Notes: generated by a model from the sequence alone, not told the origin. Shown: positions 37,257 to 46,650, counted from the first letter of the stretch. The stretch is 64,000 bases of DNA from Brevibacillus fortis (GCF_003013395.1 NZ_PXZM01000012.1:230143-294142), one strand, 5' to 3'. Made by a program: numbers and translations.

Positions 37257-38132
37257 CTACACTGTTCCCTTTCCAGACACCGCGACGATTTTTGGATACG
37301 GAATTTGAATACCTCGATTGGTTAATTCCGTTCTGATTTTCGCACGCAAATTTCGATTGACCCCGTGATGCGTGTTCGGCTTGCACTCCGCCGTCACCCG
37401 GATAATGACTTCGGAAGGTCCCAGTGCATGTACTCCCAAAATCTGTGGCTCAGCTACGATATCCGTCAATTCCGTTTGAGCCGATGCCAATACTTCTTTG
37501 AGCACAGACTCCACTTGATTCAGATCTTCTTCATACGCTACAGATACGTCTACAACCGCTAACGTATTTTGCAAAGAAAAATTGGTCACTTGATTAATCG
37601 TGCCGTTTGGAAAGATGTGCACCTCACCCGTCCAGCTTCGCACCTTTGTAATGCGCAGACCAATCTCCTGTACCGTACCTGTCAAATTGTTGATCGTTAC
37701 GACGTCTCCGACAGCAAATTGGTCTTCAAAAATAATGAAGAATCCCGTAATGATATCACGCACGAGACTCTGCGCTCCGAAACCGACTGCCAGCCCCAGT
37801 ACCCCTGCGCTTACTAAAACCGGGCGCAAATCAATGCCCAACAGCTGCAAAATCATGAGAATCGACAAAAAGTAAATGCCGTACTGAACGACATTGTTGA
37901 CGAGCACCCGCATCGTATCCACTCGGCGTTGATCCATTTGAATCTTGCTTCCATGCCGATGCTGGAACACTTTATTCACGCCTGATTGCACAACAGATAC
38001 GACGATTCGCGATAACAGTATGATCGCTGCGATCTTCAGTACGATCATACCTATGTTTACCCACATATCTGCATCTGTCACATACGCGTATACTTGGGCA
38101 TAAATTTTCTCAAAAAAACCACCTTGATTCAT
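37257..38132 (-). CDS. mscS: Small-conductance mechanosensitive channel (MscS family)
   Basis: 291 residues: three transmembrane helices (about 28-48, 80-98, 104-126), the Gly/Ala-rich pore helix AGVLGLAVGFGAQSLVRDI, then the beta domain (VGDVVTINNLTGTVQEIGL) and the cytoplasmic cage. It opens under membrane tension to release solutes after hypo-osmotic shock. Its ATG overlaps the stop of the DUF3343 gene (ATGA), so the two are coupled. Confidence 0.93.
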   Translation of the reverse strand: MNQGGFFEKIYAQVYAYVTDADMWVNIGMIVLKIAAIILLSRIVVSVVQSGVNKVFQHRHGSKIQMDQRRVDTMRVLVNNVVQYGIYFLSILMILQLLGIDLRPVLVSAGVLGLAVGFGAQSLVRDIITGFFIIFEDQFAVGDVVTINNLTGTVQEIGLRITKVRSWTGEVHIFPNGTINQVTNFSLQNTLAVVDVSVAYEEDLNQVESVLKEVLASAQTELTDIVAEPQILGVHALGPSEVIIRVTAECKPNTHHGVNRNLRAKIRTELTNRGIQIPYPKIVAVSGKGTV

Positions 38133-38410
38133 TCCTCCCGCTCCTTCTGCTCCCCGTTTTCGTCGACCTCGCTATACAGACCAAAAAACTGACGGAAGTA
38201 TCCTCGTATTACCACTTGTTGTTCCATCATGATCGTTTTCGCTCGTGAGTAATCCGACAGTGGGAACTCAATGGAAAGGGCACAGCCAGCCGTTATTTCT
38301 TTCGGCGTTGGTCTTGTATCGATCTCAATATCCTCGTACTCCAGCAGCATTTCTGCCCGCAAAGCTTGCTGCGTGGAATCAAACGCGATCAGCACTGTCT
38401 CTCCTCCCAT
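38129..38410 (-). CDS. DUF3343 protein
   Basis: 93 residues. ATG 38410 is chosen for its GGGGGAG site. Contains the family core FDSTQQALRAEMLLEYEDIE and RPTPKEITAGCALSIEF with a conserved Cys, as in DUF3343 (putative Se/S-carrier-like proteins). Coupled to mscS. Role unknown; the Cys and the nearby cysteine-desulfurase-like gene hint at sulfur handling, which is speculative. Confidence 0.85.
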   Translation of the reverse strand: MGGETVLIAFDSTQQALRAEMLLEYEDIEIDTRPTPKEITAGCALSIEFPLSDYSRAKTIMMEQQVVIRGYFRQFFGLYSEVDENGEQKEREE

Positions 38411-38624
38411 TTCACTCCCCCTCATCTTTTTCACGCAAACTGCCATAGGCTCCTCTTATTTTACCTGTTCGTTTTCATGCTTGCCAGCCTCGCTGATTTT
38501 TCAAAACCTACGTAACTTTCCCATTAGCAGGTATAAAAATGTCATATCGGTACGATACTGTGAATACTTTTATATAACCTTTTACAGGTTGGTTTAAGCC
38601 AAGTCCGCAAGAGTGGAGGTTTCC

Positions 38625-39230
38625 ATGAGTACATCCGATAATCGCAAGGATTATTCTTTGCCACCTTTTAAAGTGGAATACCGCAGTGAAAACGCAGACG
38701 AGCATCTCGCCGGTCACCTTGCGCAGCGCTTTCGCTTAAATCAGTTCGATGACGACCTTGTCATTGTATGTATTGGGACAGACCGTTCTACTGGTGATGC
38801 TCTAGGCCCGTTAGTGGGAACCAAGCTCCTCGCACAGTCATCTCGTTTTTTGCAAGTATACGGAACGCTTGAAGACCCAGTACACGCCATGAATCTTAAG
38901 GAAAAATTGGAGCTCATCCACGCGAATCATCCGACTGCTACGCTCATTGCGGTCGATGCCTGTTTAGGACAATTTAGCCACGTCGGAAACATCAATGTGA
39001 TTAATGGTCCACTAAAACCAGGGGCTGGTGTAAAAAAAGAGCTACCTCCTGTCGGTTCCTTCCACATTACCGGGATTGTCAACGTAGGAGGCTTCATGGA
39101 GTATTTTGTCCTTCAAAATACCCGCCTCTCCATCGTCATGAACATGGCAGATATCATAGCTTCCGGACTAGCAAAAGCCGTAACACTGGCTTCTACGCCT
39201 AGTCGATTCGATAGTGTCTTATATGATTGA
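38625..39230 (+). CDS. yyaC: YyaC, sporulation GPR-like protein
   Basis: 201 residues from ATG 38625, with GGAGGT four bases upstream; a GTG at 38613 overlaps that site. VIVCIGTDRSTGDALGPLVG, VDACLG and GFMEYFVLQNTRL identify the YyaC family (DUF1256), related in fold to the spore protease GPR and hydrogenase-maturation proteases. Expressed during sporulation in Bacillus. It stands on the opposite strand to its neighbours, as in B. subtilis. Confidence 0.93.
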   Translation: MSTSDNRKDYSLPPFKVEYRSENADEHLAGHLAQRFRLNQFDDDLVIVCIGTDRSTGDALGPLVGTKLLAQSSRFLQVYGTLEDPVHAMNLKEKLELIHANHPTATLIAVDACLGQFSHVGNINVINGPLKPGAGVKKELPPVGSFHITGIVNVGGFMEYFVLQNTRLSIVMNMADIIASGLAKAVTLASTPSRFDSVLYD

Positions 39231-39320
39231 CCGTTTCTTTCTGCAAAAGGTTCCATCCCTCTAGAAAACTTGCTTTTCGATCTGTTCTCTCCCTCAACGG
39301 ATGACAGGTCTATTTTTTTT

Positions 39321-40220
39321 TTACACAATAATCGTCAGACGTTTTTCGATCACTTGGGCGCTGAGCGGCGTTGGCGCTACGCTTTCTCCATCTGCATGGA
39401 CGGGCAGCGGTCCTGCTGCATCTATCGTTACCTGCTTGCCCCTATAAAAGTGGACACCCGGATGATGACGGTGAGCCCATGTAAATATTTTCGGAAAAGC
39501 GGCTAACAATCCAAGTCGACTCATACCACTTACTACGCAAATGTCCGCAATGCCATCGTCCGGTATTGCATCGGGGCAGATCAGCATTCCGCCTCCGTAA
39601 TTCGGAATATTGGCAGCGACCACTAGCCAGACACCCTCTAAACGAACCTCATGACCATCAACAGTCAGTACGATGTCACGTGGCTGATATGTACATACGA
39701 CGCGGATCACCGATAAAATGTAGGCTAGTGCTCCTAGCTTGTACTGATTGAGCCAAGCTTTGTACACGGCTTGATCCGTGACCTTTGCTACCTGTGCATC
39801 GAATCCGGCCCCGATTGAATTCACAGCTACTTTTCCGTCCAATAAAATCAGATCGATTCGCTTTTCCTCTTGTTCCGACAGAATTCGCTCTAATGCCTGT
39901 AACGGTTTCATCGGAATTCCATGTCCGCGAGCGAAATCATTCCCGGAACCAGCCGGCACCAATCCAAATCGACAGTCTTGATTCGATTCGTATATCCCGT
40001 TCACCACTCCTCGTACAGTTCCGTCCCCACCGACAGCAATGATTTTATTTACTCCCTCTTTTTGAATCAGCTCTTTTGATAATTTTTCGGCGTCCCCCTC
40101 TCCTGATGTCAACCTGACATGAAAAGGCGTTTCTAGACGTCGTAGCGTCGGCTCAATTTGCCTCCATACTTTCAACCCTGTGCCATTGCCTGATACAGGA
40201 TTGACGATTACACCCAACAT
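39321..40220 (-). CDS. Diacylglycerol/lipid kinase family protein
   Basis: 299 residues from ATG 40220 (GAGGAGAG upstream). The nucleotide-binding motif IIAVGGDGTVRGVVNG and PAGSGNDFARG are those of the DAGK catalytic domain (YegS/DgkB/BmrU group). The N-terminus NPVSGNGTG is complete. It probably phosphorylates a membrane lipid, perhaps diacylglycerol for recycling; the sequence does not fix the substrate. Confidence 0.9.
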   Translation of the reverse strand: MLGVIVNPVSGNGTGLKVWRQIEPTLRRLETPFHVRLTSGEGDAEKLSKELIQKEGVNKIIAVGGDGTVRGVVNGIYESNQDCRFGLVPAGSGNDFARGHGIPMKPLQALERILSEQEEKRIDLILLDGKVAVNSIGAGFDAQVAKVTDQAVYKAWLNQYKLGALAYILSVIRVVCTYQPRDIVLTVDGHEVRLEGVWLVVAANIPNYGGGMLICPDAIPDDGIADICVVSGMSRLGLLAAFPKIFTWAHRHHPGVHFYRGKQVTIDAAGPLPVHADGESVAPTPLSAQVIEKRLTIIV

Positions 40221-40350
40221 AGTAATTCTCTCCTCAACATGCTGCCGTACTGTACTGTACTGTCCCACTTATCCATACTTGCTCGCAAATCAAGTTTTTG
40301 TATCATATTATCGCATGCTATTTTTATCGATGATAGTTGATTTTTCATAG

Positions 40351-40381
40351 AAAAAGACTCCTCCCGAAGGAAGAGCCTCTG
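40351..40381 (-). terminator. Terminator of the cysteine-desulfurase-like/DUF554 unit
   Basis: AGGCTCTTCC pairs with GGAGGAGTCT around TTCG, with a T5 run on the minus strand, right after the DUF554 gene. Confidence 0.65.
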
Positions 40382-40387
40382 TGCCAA

Positions 40388-41101
40388 CTATGAAAACAGC
40401 TTTGAAATCCAATCAAGCAAGGGAACTCCGATTGCTGCGATCACTAATGCTGGCATCATGTTGGCTACCCTTATCTTTTTGATCTCCAAAACGTTTAACC
40501 CAATGGCAATAATCATCAAGCCACCTACTGCCGTTACTTCTACTAGGATCGCATCTAGCATCGTTTCGCTAACCACACTGTAAATGCGTGTAGACAATAA
40601 CGCAATCATGCCTTGATATAAAAACACAGGCACTGCCGAAAAGATGACACCGATTCCTAGCGTCGATGTGAAAATGATCGCAGAGAATCCATCTAGCAAT
40701 GCTTTCATAAACAGTACATCATGGTTGTTACGCAAACCACTGTCTAACGCACCGAGTACAGCCATGGCTCCAATACAGTACACCAGCGTCGTCGTGATAA
40801 AACCAGTAGCAATACTGCCTTCGCTACCCCCAACTTTCCTCTCCAGCCAGTGCCCCAGATTGTTTAAGCCTTTTTCAATTCCAATCCATTCACCTAGTAC
40901 TGTTCCTAGCACAATACTGATAATCACGAGTAAAAAATTATCCGAACCCAGGCACATTTTAATGCCCAATATGAATACGGCCAGAGCAATTCCTTGCATG
41001 ACGGTTTGTCGCATCGACTCCGGAATTCGCTTCAACATTCTGCCTAACAATGCCCCTAAGATGATTGCTCCGGCGTTGACCAATGTTCCCAGCAAGATCA
41101 C
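40388..41101 (-). CDS. DUF554 membrane protein
   Basis: 237 residues, about seven hydrophobic helices, with MILLGTLVNAGAIILGALLG at the start and IVLGTVLGEWIGIEKGL, the YdfK/YqgA-type DUF554 pattern. Probably a small-molecule transporter; substrate unknown. It starts 24 bases downstream of the aminotransferase-class-V gene and shares its terminator. Confidence 0.9.
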   Translation of the reverse strand: MILLGTLVNAGAIILGALLGRMLKRIPESMRQTVMQGIALAVFILGIKMCLGSDNFLLVIISIVLGTVLGEWIGIEKGLNNLGHWLERKVGGSEGSIATGFITTTLVYCIGAMAVLGALDSGLRNNHDVLFMKALLDGFSAIIFTSTLGIGVIFSAVPVFLYQGMIALLSTRIYSVVSETMLDAILVEVTAVGGLMIIAIGLNVLEIKKIRVANMMPALVIAAIGVPLLDWISKLFS

Positions 41102-41125
41102 TTGCGCTGTCCCCCTACAGATGCG

Positions 41126-42280
41126 TTACACAAACGCTGCTGCTATTTCCCGAACAGCGTTATGAAGCGCTTCTACATCTTTCTCTGAGTTGAAAATTCC
41201 AAAGCTGGCTCGAACCGCTCCACGTTGTTCGGTACCGGCAGTCTGGTGTCCCAGTGGCGTGCAATGAAAACCCGATCTGGTCGCAATCCCGTATTGTTGA
41301 TCCAGGATAAACGACACCTCTGCTGCATCCACGTCGCCGATATTAAAAGCAACCACGCCTACACGTTCGGTCTCAATCCCCGGTCCGTAGACATGTACAC
41401 CTTCAATCTGCTGTAAGCCGATGATCGTTTGCTTCACCAATTCCCATTCGTGCTGACGAATGTTGTCTACACCTTTTTCCATGACAAAATCAACGCCTGC
41501 TTGCAGCCCTGCCAAACCAACCGTATTGAGTGTCCCGCTTTCGTATCGGTCTGGACGAGTTGTCGGTTGATCGATCGCTTCAGACTGACTGCCTGTCCCC
41601 CCATGAATCAAAGGCTCCAGATCAATCTCACTACTCACGTACAGACCACCTGTACCTTGTGGACCATACAGCCCTTTGTGTCCAGGAAACGCAAGCATGT
41701 CAATGTTCATTGCCTCTACATCTATAGGCAAAACACCAGCAGACTGAGAAGCATCCACCAAAAACGTAATGCCGTGCTCTTTTGCCAGTTTCCCCAGCTC
41801 AGCTACAGGCAGGATAACACCTGTCAGATTGGAAGCATGACTCACGACGATTAACCGCGTCGCGGGCGTAATCGCTTTTGCGAAATCCTCTACATAGAAT
41901 TGATGGTCTTCTCTCGGCTCTACAAAAGTAGCTTCTACTTGGTTGTTTTTACGCATGTACTCGATGGGACGTCTTACTGAATTATGCTCGACAGACGAAG
42001 AAATCACATGATCGCCTGCTTGTAAGAATCCTTTTATCGCCTGATTAAGCGCTTGAGTAGCATTGAGATAAAAAAAGAGGTTATTCGGGTTTTGAATCCC
42101 AAACAACCGCGACACCTGCACCCGTGTCCGAAACACAGCTTTACTCGCTTTCATCGCCAGTGCATGTCCACCTCGGCCAGGATTTGCAGCAAAATCCTCG
42201 ATGACCTCAGCCATCATTTCTTTGACTGCTGGTGGCTTCGGCCATGTAGAAGCTGCATTATCCAAATAGATGATCGCCAT
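41126..42280 (-). CDS. Aminotransferase class V, cysteine-desulfurase-like
   Basis: 384 residues. The PLP lysine is Lys202 in AFPGHKGLYGPQGTGGLYV; the Asp and His of LVDASQSAG and SSSVEHNSV are present. Cys340 in TRSGFHCTPLGH is in the position of the sulfur-accepting loop Cys. It resembles a SufS-like subgroup (EF2568-type) rather than housekeeping SufS/IscS. It would release sulfur from cysteine or a related compound. A start immediately follows GGAGGTAGTC. Confidence 0.9.
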   Translation of the reverse strand: MAIIYLDNAASTWPKPPAVKEMMAEVIEDFAANPGRGGHALAMKASKAVFRTRVQVSRLFGIQNPNNLFFYLNATQALNQAIKGFLQAGDHVISSSVEHNSVRRPIEYMRKNNQVEATFVEPREDHQFYVEDFAKAITPATRLIVVSHASNLTGVILPVAELGKLAKEHGITFLVDASQSAGVLPIDVEAMNIDMLAFPGHKGLYGPQGTGGLYVSSEIDLEPLIHGGTGSQSEAIDQPTTRPDRYESGTLNTVGLAGLQAGVDFVMEKGVDNIRQHEWELVKQTIIGLQQIEGVHVYGPGIETERVGVVAFNIGDVDAAEVSFILDQQYGIATRSGFHCTPLGHQTAGTEQRGAVRASFGIFNSEKDVEALHNAVREIAAAFV

Positions 42281-42295
42281 GACTACCTCCTGGAC

Positions 42296-43141
42296 TTACT
42301 TCTCTATATTCAACATATCGATGATTCGTTCCAAGTCTTCCTGTGAATAGAAGTCAATTTCGATCTTGCCGCGCTTCGTTCCTTTTTTAATCTTGACCGA
42401 TGTTCCAAAACGACTACGTAGCCGTTCCTCCATCTCGATCAATACTGGCTCGTTTTTCGCTGGCTTTTTCTTTTTTGTTTCACGTGAAACATTGAGCTGC
42501 TTCACAAGCTCTTCCAACTGGCGAACACTCAATCCTTTTTCCACCACGTCATTTGCAAGCTGTTGTTGTACTTTCTTATCCGTTACCCCAAGCAAAGCAC
42601 GCGAATGTCCCATAGATAGTTCCGCTGCCGAGACCATTTTTCGGATCTTCTCTGGCAGTTGCAGCAAACGCAGCATGTTGGCTACATGCGGTCTACTCTT
42701 CCCTATCTTTTGTGCGAGCTGTTCTTGTGTATAATCATGGTGGGAGATCAGCTTGTCATAGGCCTCCGCCTCTTCGAGAGGATTCAGATTTTCCCGTTGC
42801 AAGTTCTCAATTAGGGCAATCTCCATTAATTGCTGATCTGTGTATGCTTTTACTACTACCGGAACTTCTTTTAACCCCGCTACTTTTGCAGCGCGCAATC
42901 GTCTTTCCCCAGCTACCAACTCATAACCTTTGATGCTTTTCCGAACAATCAGCGGTTGGATGATCCCATGCTCTTTGATTGATTGTGCCAGTTCATCTAT
43001 AGCTGATTGCTCGAATTCTTTCCGGGGCTGATAAGGGTTAGGACGAATCTCATTGATGGAAACCTCTTTTACCTGTTCCCCTTCTTCGATGAGATTGGAA
43101 GTAATAAGCGCATTCAGCCCTTTTCCCAATCCTCTACTCAT
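42296..43141 (-). CDS. parB: Chromosome-partitioning protein ParB (Spo0J)
   Basis: 281 residues. A CTPase/ParB N-terminal domain with IRPNPYQPR and [13 protein letters not shown], a helix-turn-helix (TQEQLAQKIGKSRPHVANMLRL) that reads parS, and a C-terminal dimer domain. It loads condensin at the origin and stimulates ParA. Its start overlaps the parA stop. A perfect parS lies inside the gene, as in B. subtilis spo0J. Confidence 0.97.
   Translation of the reverse strand: MSRGLGKGLNALITSNLIEEGEQVKEVSINEIRPNPYQPRKEFEQSAIDELAQSIKEHGIIQPLIVRKSIKGYELVAGERRLRAAKVAGLKEVPVVVKAYTDQQLMEIALIENLQRENLNPLEEAEAYDKLISHHDYTQEQLAQKIGKSRPHVANMLRLLQLPEKIRKMVSAAELSMGHSRALLGVTDKKVQQQLANDVVEKGLSVRQLEELVKQLNVSRETKKKKPAKNEPVLIEMEERLRSRFGTSVKIKKGTKRGKIEIDFYSQEDLERIIDMLNIEK
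42476..42491. other. parS site 1
   Basis: TGTTTCACGTGAAACA, a perfect 16-bp palindrome identical to the B. subtilis consensus, inside parB. ParB nucleates here and spreads. Confidence 0.93.
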
Positions 43142-43896
43142 ACCCCTACCACTTCCTTCGCCAAATCAGTATAGACTTCCGCTCCTCGTGAGCGTGGATC
43201 GTACGTAATGATGGCTTGTCCGTGTGATGGTGCTTCACTCAAGCGAACATTTCGAGGAATAATTGTTTTGTATACTTTGTCCTGAAAATACTTTTTCACT
43301 TCTTCAATCACTTGCAAACCAAGATTCGTACGTGCATCAAGCATCGTCAGCACAACACCTTCGATGGCAAGCTGTGAATTCAAGTGTTTTTGAACCAAAC
43401 GAATGGTGTTCAACAGTTGGCTTAATCCCTCTAGCGCATAGTACTCACACTGGATTGGAATTAAGACAGAATCAGACGCTGTCAAAGAATTAACGGTCAA
43501 AATCCCTAAGGATGGCGGGCAATCAATGATGACGTAATCGTACTTGTCCTTAACAACCTCCAGCGCCTTTTTCAGACGAACCTCACGAGAAATCGTAGGG
43601 ACCAGCTCGATTTCCGCACCTGCCAATTGAATGGTAGCAGGAATGATCATTAATCCTTCAATTTCAGTTGGCAAAGTCGCATCGACGGGGTTGATATCAT
43701 TGATCAGGACATCATAAATGCAGTACTTAACATCTGCCTTATTAACCCCGATCCCACTGGTTGCATTTCCTTGCGGATCAATATCAACCAGCAGCACCTT
43801 TTTCCCCAATGCGGCCAAACAAGCACTTAGATTGACGGACGTAGTAGTTTTCCCAACGCCGCCTTTCTGGTTCGCAACCGCAATGATTTTTCCCAA
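43138..43896 (-). CDS. parA: Chromosome-partitioning ATPase ParA (Soj)
   Basis: 252 residues from TTG 43896, which follows GAGGTGGAGAAG and gives the usual Soj start (MGKIIAVANQKGGVGKTTTS). An in-frame ATG at 43989 would add 31 unusual residues. The deviant Walker A KGGVGKTT (11-18 region) and DIDPQGNAT are present. It binds DNA as an ATP dimer, is regulated by ParB, and influences DnaA activity. Confidence 0.95.
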   Translation of the reverse strand: MGKIIAVANQKGGVGKTTTSVNLSACLAALGKKVLLVDIDPQGNATSGIGVNKADVKYCIYDVLINDINPVDATLPTEIEGLMIIPATIQLAGAEIELVPTISREVRLKKALEVVKDKYDYVIIDCPPSLGILTVNSLTASDSVLIPIQCEYYALEGLSQLLNTIRLVQKHLNSQLAIEGVVLTMLDARTNLGLQVIEEVKKYFQDKVYKTIIPRNVRLSEAPSHGQAIITYDPRSRGAEVYTDLAKEVVGV

Positions 43897-43989
43897 CTTC
43901 TCCACCTCTTTTTTGTCGTGTAGGAAAGCTTGTGGCTTGACCAGTACACTCTCCAGTACGTCTTTCAAAGTCATCTTCTGTATCCTCAT

Positions 43990-44359
43990 CTAGTTAGTCA
44001 TTCGAGTCTATTTACGATTTGCTCGTATTCTTGTAAAACGATGATCTTTTTGCAAATTTCTTCGTTCGTTGCCATTCAGTAACCTTTACATGGCCTGTAC
44101 ATGATAAGACGAAAAAAGTCTCTGCAAAGTTATCCTCATTCATAAACGAGTAAACCTGCAAGTATGCACAGGTGGATACTCTCCATGTTATCAGATTTGC
44201 AGCTTGGTCGTACGCTGTTTTTTTTAGATAGTAGGACAAAAAAGCCTGATTTTTGTCCCAAGAATACTGATTTTCCTAACATTTTTACAAAAACTGCTTA
44301 TTTCTGGAAATCGAACAATGCGGATAGCCTAATTTTCTATAAATAATCAGTATTTGCCC
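43990..44359. other. Intergenic region between noc and parA
   Basis: About 370 bases containing the parAB promoter region, presumably. A minus-strand ORF at 44012-44239 lacks a ribosome-binding site. No parS, Noc-binding palindrome or structured RNA was found. Confidence 0.4.
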
Positions 44360-44389
44360 AAAAAGAAAGGCGACCTTGTCGCCCTTTTT
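44360..44389 (-). terminator. Terminator of noc
   Basis: GGGCGAC/GTCGCC stem with a 3-base loop, T-rich 3' side on the minus strand, 12 bases past the noc stop. Confidence 0.75.
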
Positions 44390-44400
44390 GTTACCATCAT

Positions 44401-45255
44401 TTATTTCCCTGTTTCCTTGTTTTTCGGAATACGAATGGTGAATTGATAAAATTCATCATGATCTTCTTCTGCCGTCTCTACAGGCAGACCTGTCTGGACC
44501 ACCATATCGATCGATTGCCGAACGGTATTAATCGCAATCCGCGTATCCCTTGAAAATGCTTTCCAGCGAGGCTTGGCATCTTTTTCCGATTTCGGGTTCT
44601 CAGCCAATTCTAGAAGCTGCTTCACGCGCACTTCCGTCTGTTTCACATTCCATTCCCGCTCCAAAATCTCCAGCAGGACTTTATGTTGTAATTCTGGATC
44701 CTTTAAAGGAATCAGAGCCCTTGCATGACGCTCTGTTACTCGTCTGGACAACAATGCATCTTGAATTTCTTGTGGTAAATGGAGCAAGCGCAGTTTGTTT
44801 GCGATTGTCGATTGTCCTTTGCCCAAACGTTGAGCAAGACTCTCTTGCGTCAAATTGTGCAAATCAATCAGCTTTTGATAAGCGACTGCCTCTTCAATGG
44901 CTGTCAAACCTTCTCGTTGCAAATTCTCAATCAATGCGATAGAGGCTGTTTGCGAGTCATTAAACTCTTTGACAATCGCAGGAATCCTCTCCATGCCCAA
45001 TTTTCTAGTTGCGCGCAAACGTCGTTCCCCAGCAATCAATTCATAACGACCATCGCGAACCCGCACGACAATCGGTTGAATGAGTCCATGAGTTCGGATC
45101 GTTTGACACAACTCATCAATTTTCTCGTCATCAAATACAGTTCGAGGTTGATATGGATTCGGTACAATCTCCTCAACTGGTATTTGTTTGATTTCTTCGT
45201 TATCTGTCTTGTCCGTCAAGCCAAAAATCCGAGAAAATGAATCTTTAACTGCCAT
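44401..45255 (-). CDS. noc: Nucleoid occlusion protein Noc
   Basis: 284 residues from ATG 45255 (GTGGGGGA upstream). The N-terminal [13 protein letters not shown] is the amphipathic membrane-targeting helix of Noc, which distinguishes it from ParB. It is followed by [14 protein letters not shown], the CTP-binding [10 protein letters not shown] and a helix-turn-helix ([20 protein letters not shown]). Noc coats the nucleoid and keeps FtsZ off unsegregated DNA. It is a diverged duplicate of parB, next to rsmG in the usual place apart from the broken mgtC between. Confidence 0.94.
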   Translation of the reverse strand: MAVKDSFSRIFGLTDKTDNEEIKQIPVEEIVPNPYQPRTVFDDEKIDELCQTIRTHGLIQPIVVRVRDGRYELIAGERRLRATRKLGMERIPAIVKEFNDSQTASIALIENLQREGLTAIEEAVAYQKLIDLHNLTQESLAQRLGKGQSTIANKLRLLHLPQEIQDALLSRRVTERHARALIPLKDPELQHKVLLEILEREWNVKQTEVRVKQLLELAENPKSEKDAKPRWKAFSRDTRIAINTVRQSIDMVVQTGLPVETAEEDHDEFYQFTIRIPKNKETGK

Positions 45256-45313
45256 AGAAAAATCCCCCACTTCTACCCGTTCCATCCGTGCTATTTTCAT
45301 TCCTTGAAGAGTT

Positions 45314-45451
45314 GTTCAAAAAGCCATCTACTAATCACGAAGTAATCCTAAAAGCTTGGGCGACATCGAAACTATCGTTCACATTCGAAGTTTAGTGCTC
45401 ATGTAGGGCTCCTACAATCTGCTCCTCCTTCTTCAAGACGACTTTTTGAAT
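45314..45451. repeat. Possible small inverted-repeat element (MITE-like)
   Basis: A 138-bp segment bounded by GTTCAAAAAG and CTTTTTGAAT (9 of 10 bases inverted), with similarity continuing a few bases inward. It lies just upstream of noc in an otherwise gene-free stretch (45256-45848). Copies elsewhere in the genome would prove it; none is seen in this window. The remainder to 45848 shows no gene. Confidence 0.35.
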
Positions 45452-45848
45452 ACGTCCTTGAAACTGAAAAAGGTCCTGTCCAATCATCGACAGAATCTTC
45501 CTCGAAACATTTTTGTATCCCTTGCCCATCCATTGCCCGGATAGGACAGATTGAATATGTACTTTGATTGTAGCTGCAAAGGAAAAATGGAGTGTTGGCG
45601 TCGTAAGTGAGTCCAGTCCTACTCGTTCTACATAGGTCCTCCTCTTACATCGTTAGAGACAGCATGCATCTACATTTAAAATAGCTTCACAAGCCCTATA
45701 GTACATACTGCTTAACAGACTCTTCTTGCCCATCCGATCGGTTTGTAAAATTGCCTTTGACCTAATCTTCTTTCCCTACACGCTTTCTTCAGGTTCATTT
45801 ATATATATGTAATTCTGCAAGATTCGTCCAATTCCTGCTAACGAAAAA

Positions 45849-45864
45849 CGTTTCACGTGAAACA
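45849..45864. other. parS site 2
   Basis: CGTTTCACGTGAAACA, one mismatch at the first base from the parS consensus, immediately beside the stop codon of the mgtC pseudogene. About 3.4 kb from parS site 1. Confidence 0.85.
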
Positions 45865-46524
45865 TCAATCGTGATCTTCGGCATAAAAATCGCGATTATC
45901 ACTGTGTTTTGGCCTCTCATCACTTCCAATGCTCTCATCAGTAGGATGTGAAATCTTGGTGACAGAAAACAATCGAGGAAAAAGTCTATGGAAGTCTAAC
46001 GTCAGATTCGAAAAAATCGCGGCAATGATCGCTGCGACATACATGCCTGCACTGAACATCAGACCAATGGCTGAAGCAACCCACATCCCTGCTGCCGTCG
46101 TCAAACCTTTCACCGTGCCATTGAATTTAATAATAGCTCCCGCTCCCAAAAATCCTATGCCCGTCACAACTTGTGCAGCTACCCTCCCTGGATCATGATT
46201 CACGCCGCTCGAAGAAAAACCGTATAAAAACTACTATCGAAGCCTATTAATGGAGGAGCGACCGCGTTTTTGCGGAAAGTTATTATGCGCTCCAGAAAGT
46301 TTAAACTTTCTTTCATGTTAAATGGAAGCTAGTCCAAGTAGACACGAACCAAAACACACAAGACTATACGTTCGAAAGCCAGCACCTCTTTGCCTGCTCA
46401 CATCTTTTATAAACCTCTCTCGCTGCCATCCCATGATCGCTCCTGCTAGAAAAGCAAGAAAAAGCCGAAGTAATATGGTAGGGAGTTCTGGCGGAAAAAA
46501 GGAGGAAAGTACTGCTGCTTGCAT
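45865..46524 (-). pseudogene. MgtC/SapB family membrane protein, split by a 96-bp insertion
   Basis: The N-terminal 68 codons (MQAAVLSSFFPPELPTILLR to GSCLLGLASI) and the rest (YGFSSSGVNHDPGRVAAQVV to the end) are in the same frame and form a complete MgtC protein. Between them lies a 96-bp insert that begins with TAA in this frame. Intact, it would be an inner-membrane protein with four or five helices linked to magnesium or acid stress. A GAGGGTGG site precedes ATG 46524, so the original start is intact. The C-terminal part could only be made by reinitiation. Confidence 0.85.
46225..46320. mobile_element. 96-bp structured insertion in mgtC
   Basis: Flanked by TA on both sides (46223-46224 and 46319-46320), which fits a TA target duplication. 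Inside are an 18-bp perfect palindrome AGAAAGTTTAAACTTTCT (46294-46311) and a nested hairpin, GGAGCG (46255-46260) with CGCTCC (46288-46293), enclosing CCGC/GCGG. It has no ORF. It is probably a small non-autonomous repeat; the mobilising enzyme is unknown. Confidence 0.55.
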
Positions 46525-46650
46525 AGTCTAACCACCCTCTCATACGATGTCATTCTTTCGAAGGAGCTAGTACTATGTATATGCCAAGCAACAGACTCCA
46601 TGATCTCAGAAGTAAATCTCAGAAGTAAACCAGCGTATCACTTCAAAAAT

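Noticed and set aside
44302..44313. ATTTCTGGAAAT, resembling the Noc-binding palindrome
   Set aside because: Two bases shorter than ATTTCCCGGGAAAT and lacking the CCCGGG centre.
44386..44402. GATGGTAAC after the noc stop, similar to the tail of the att-like sites
   Set aside because: Only nine bases match, without the TATCA core, and noc is flanked by ordinary core genes.
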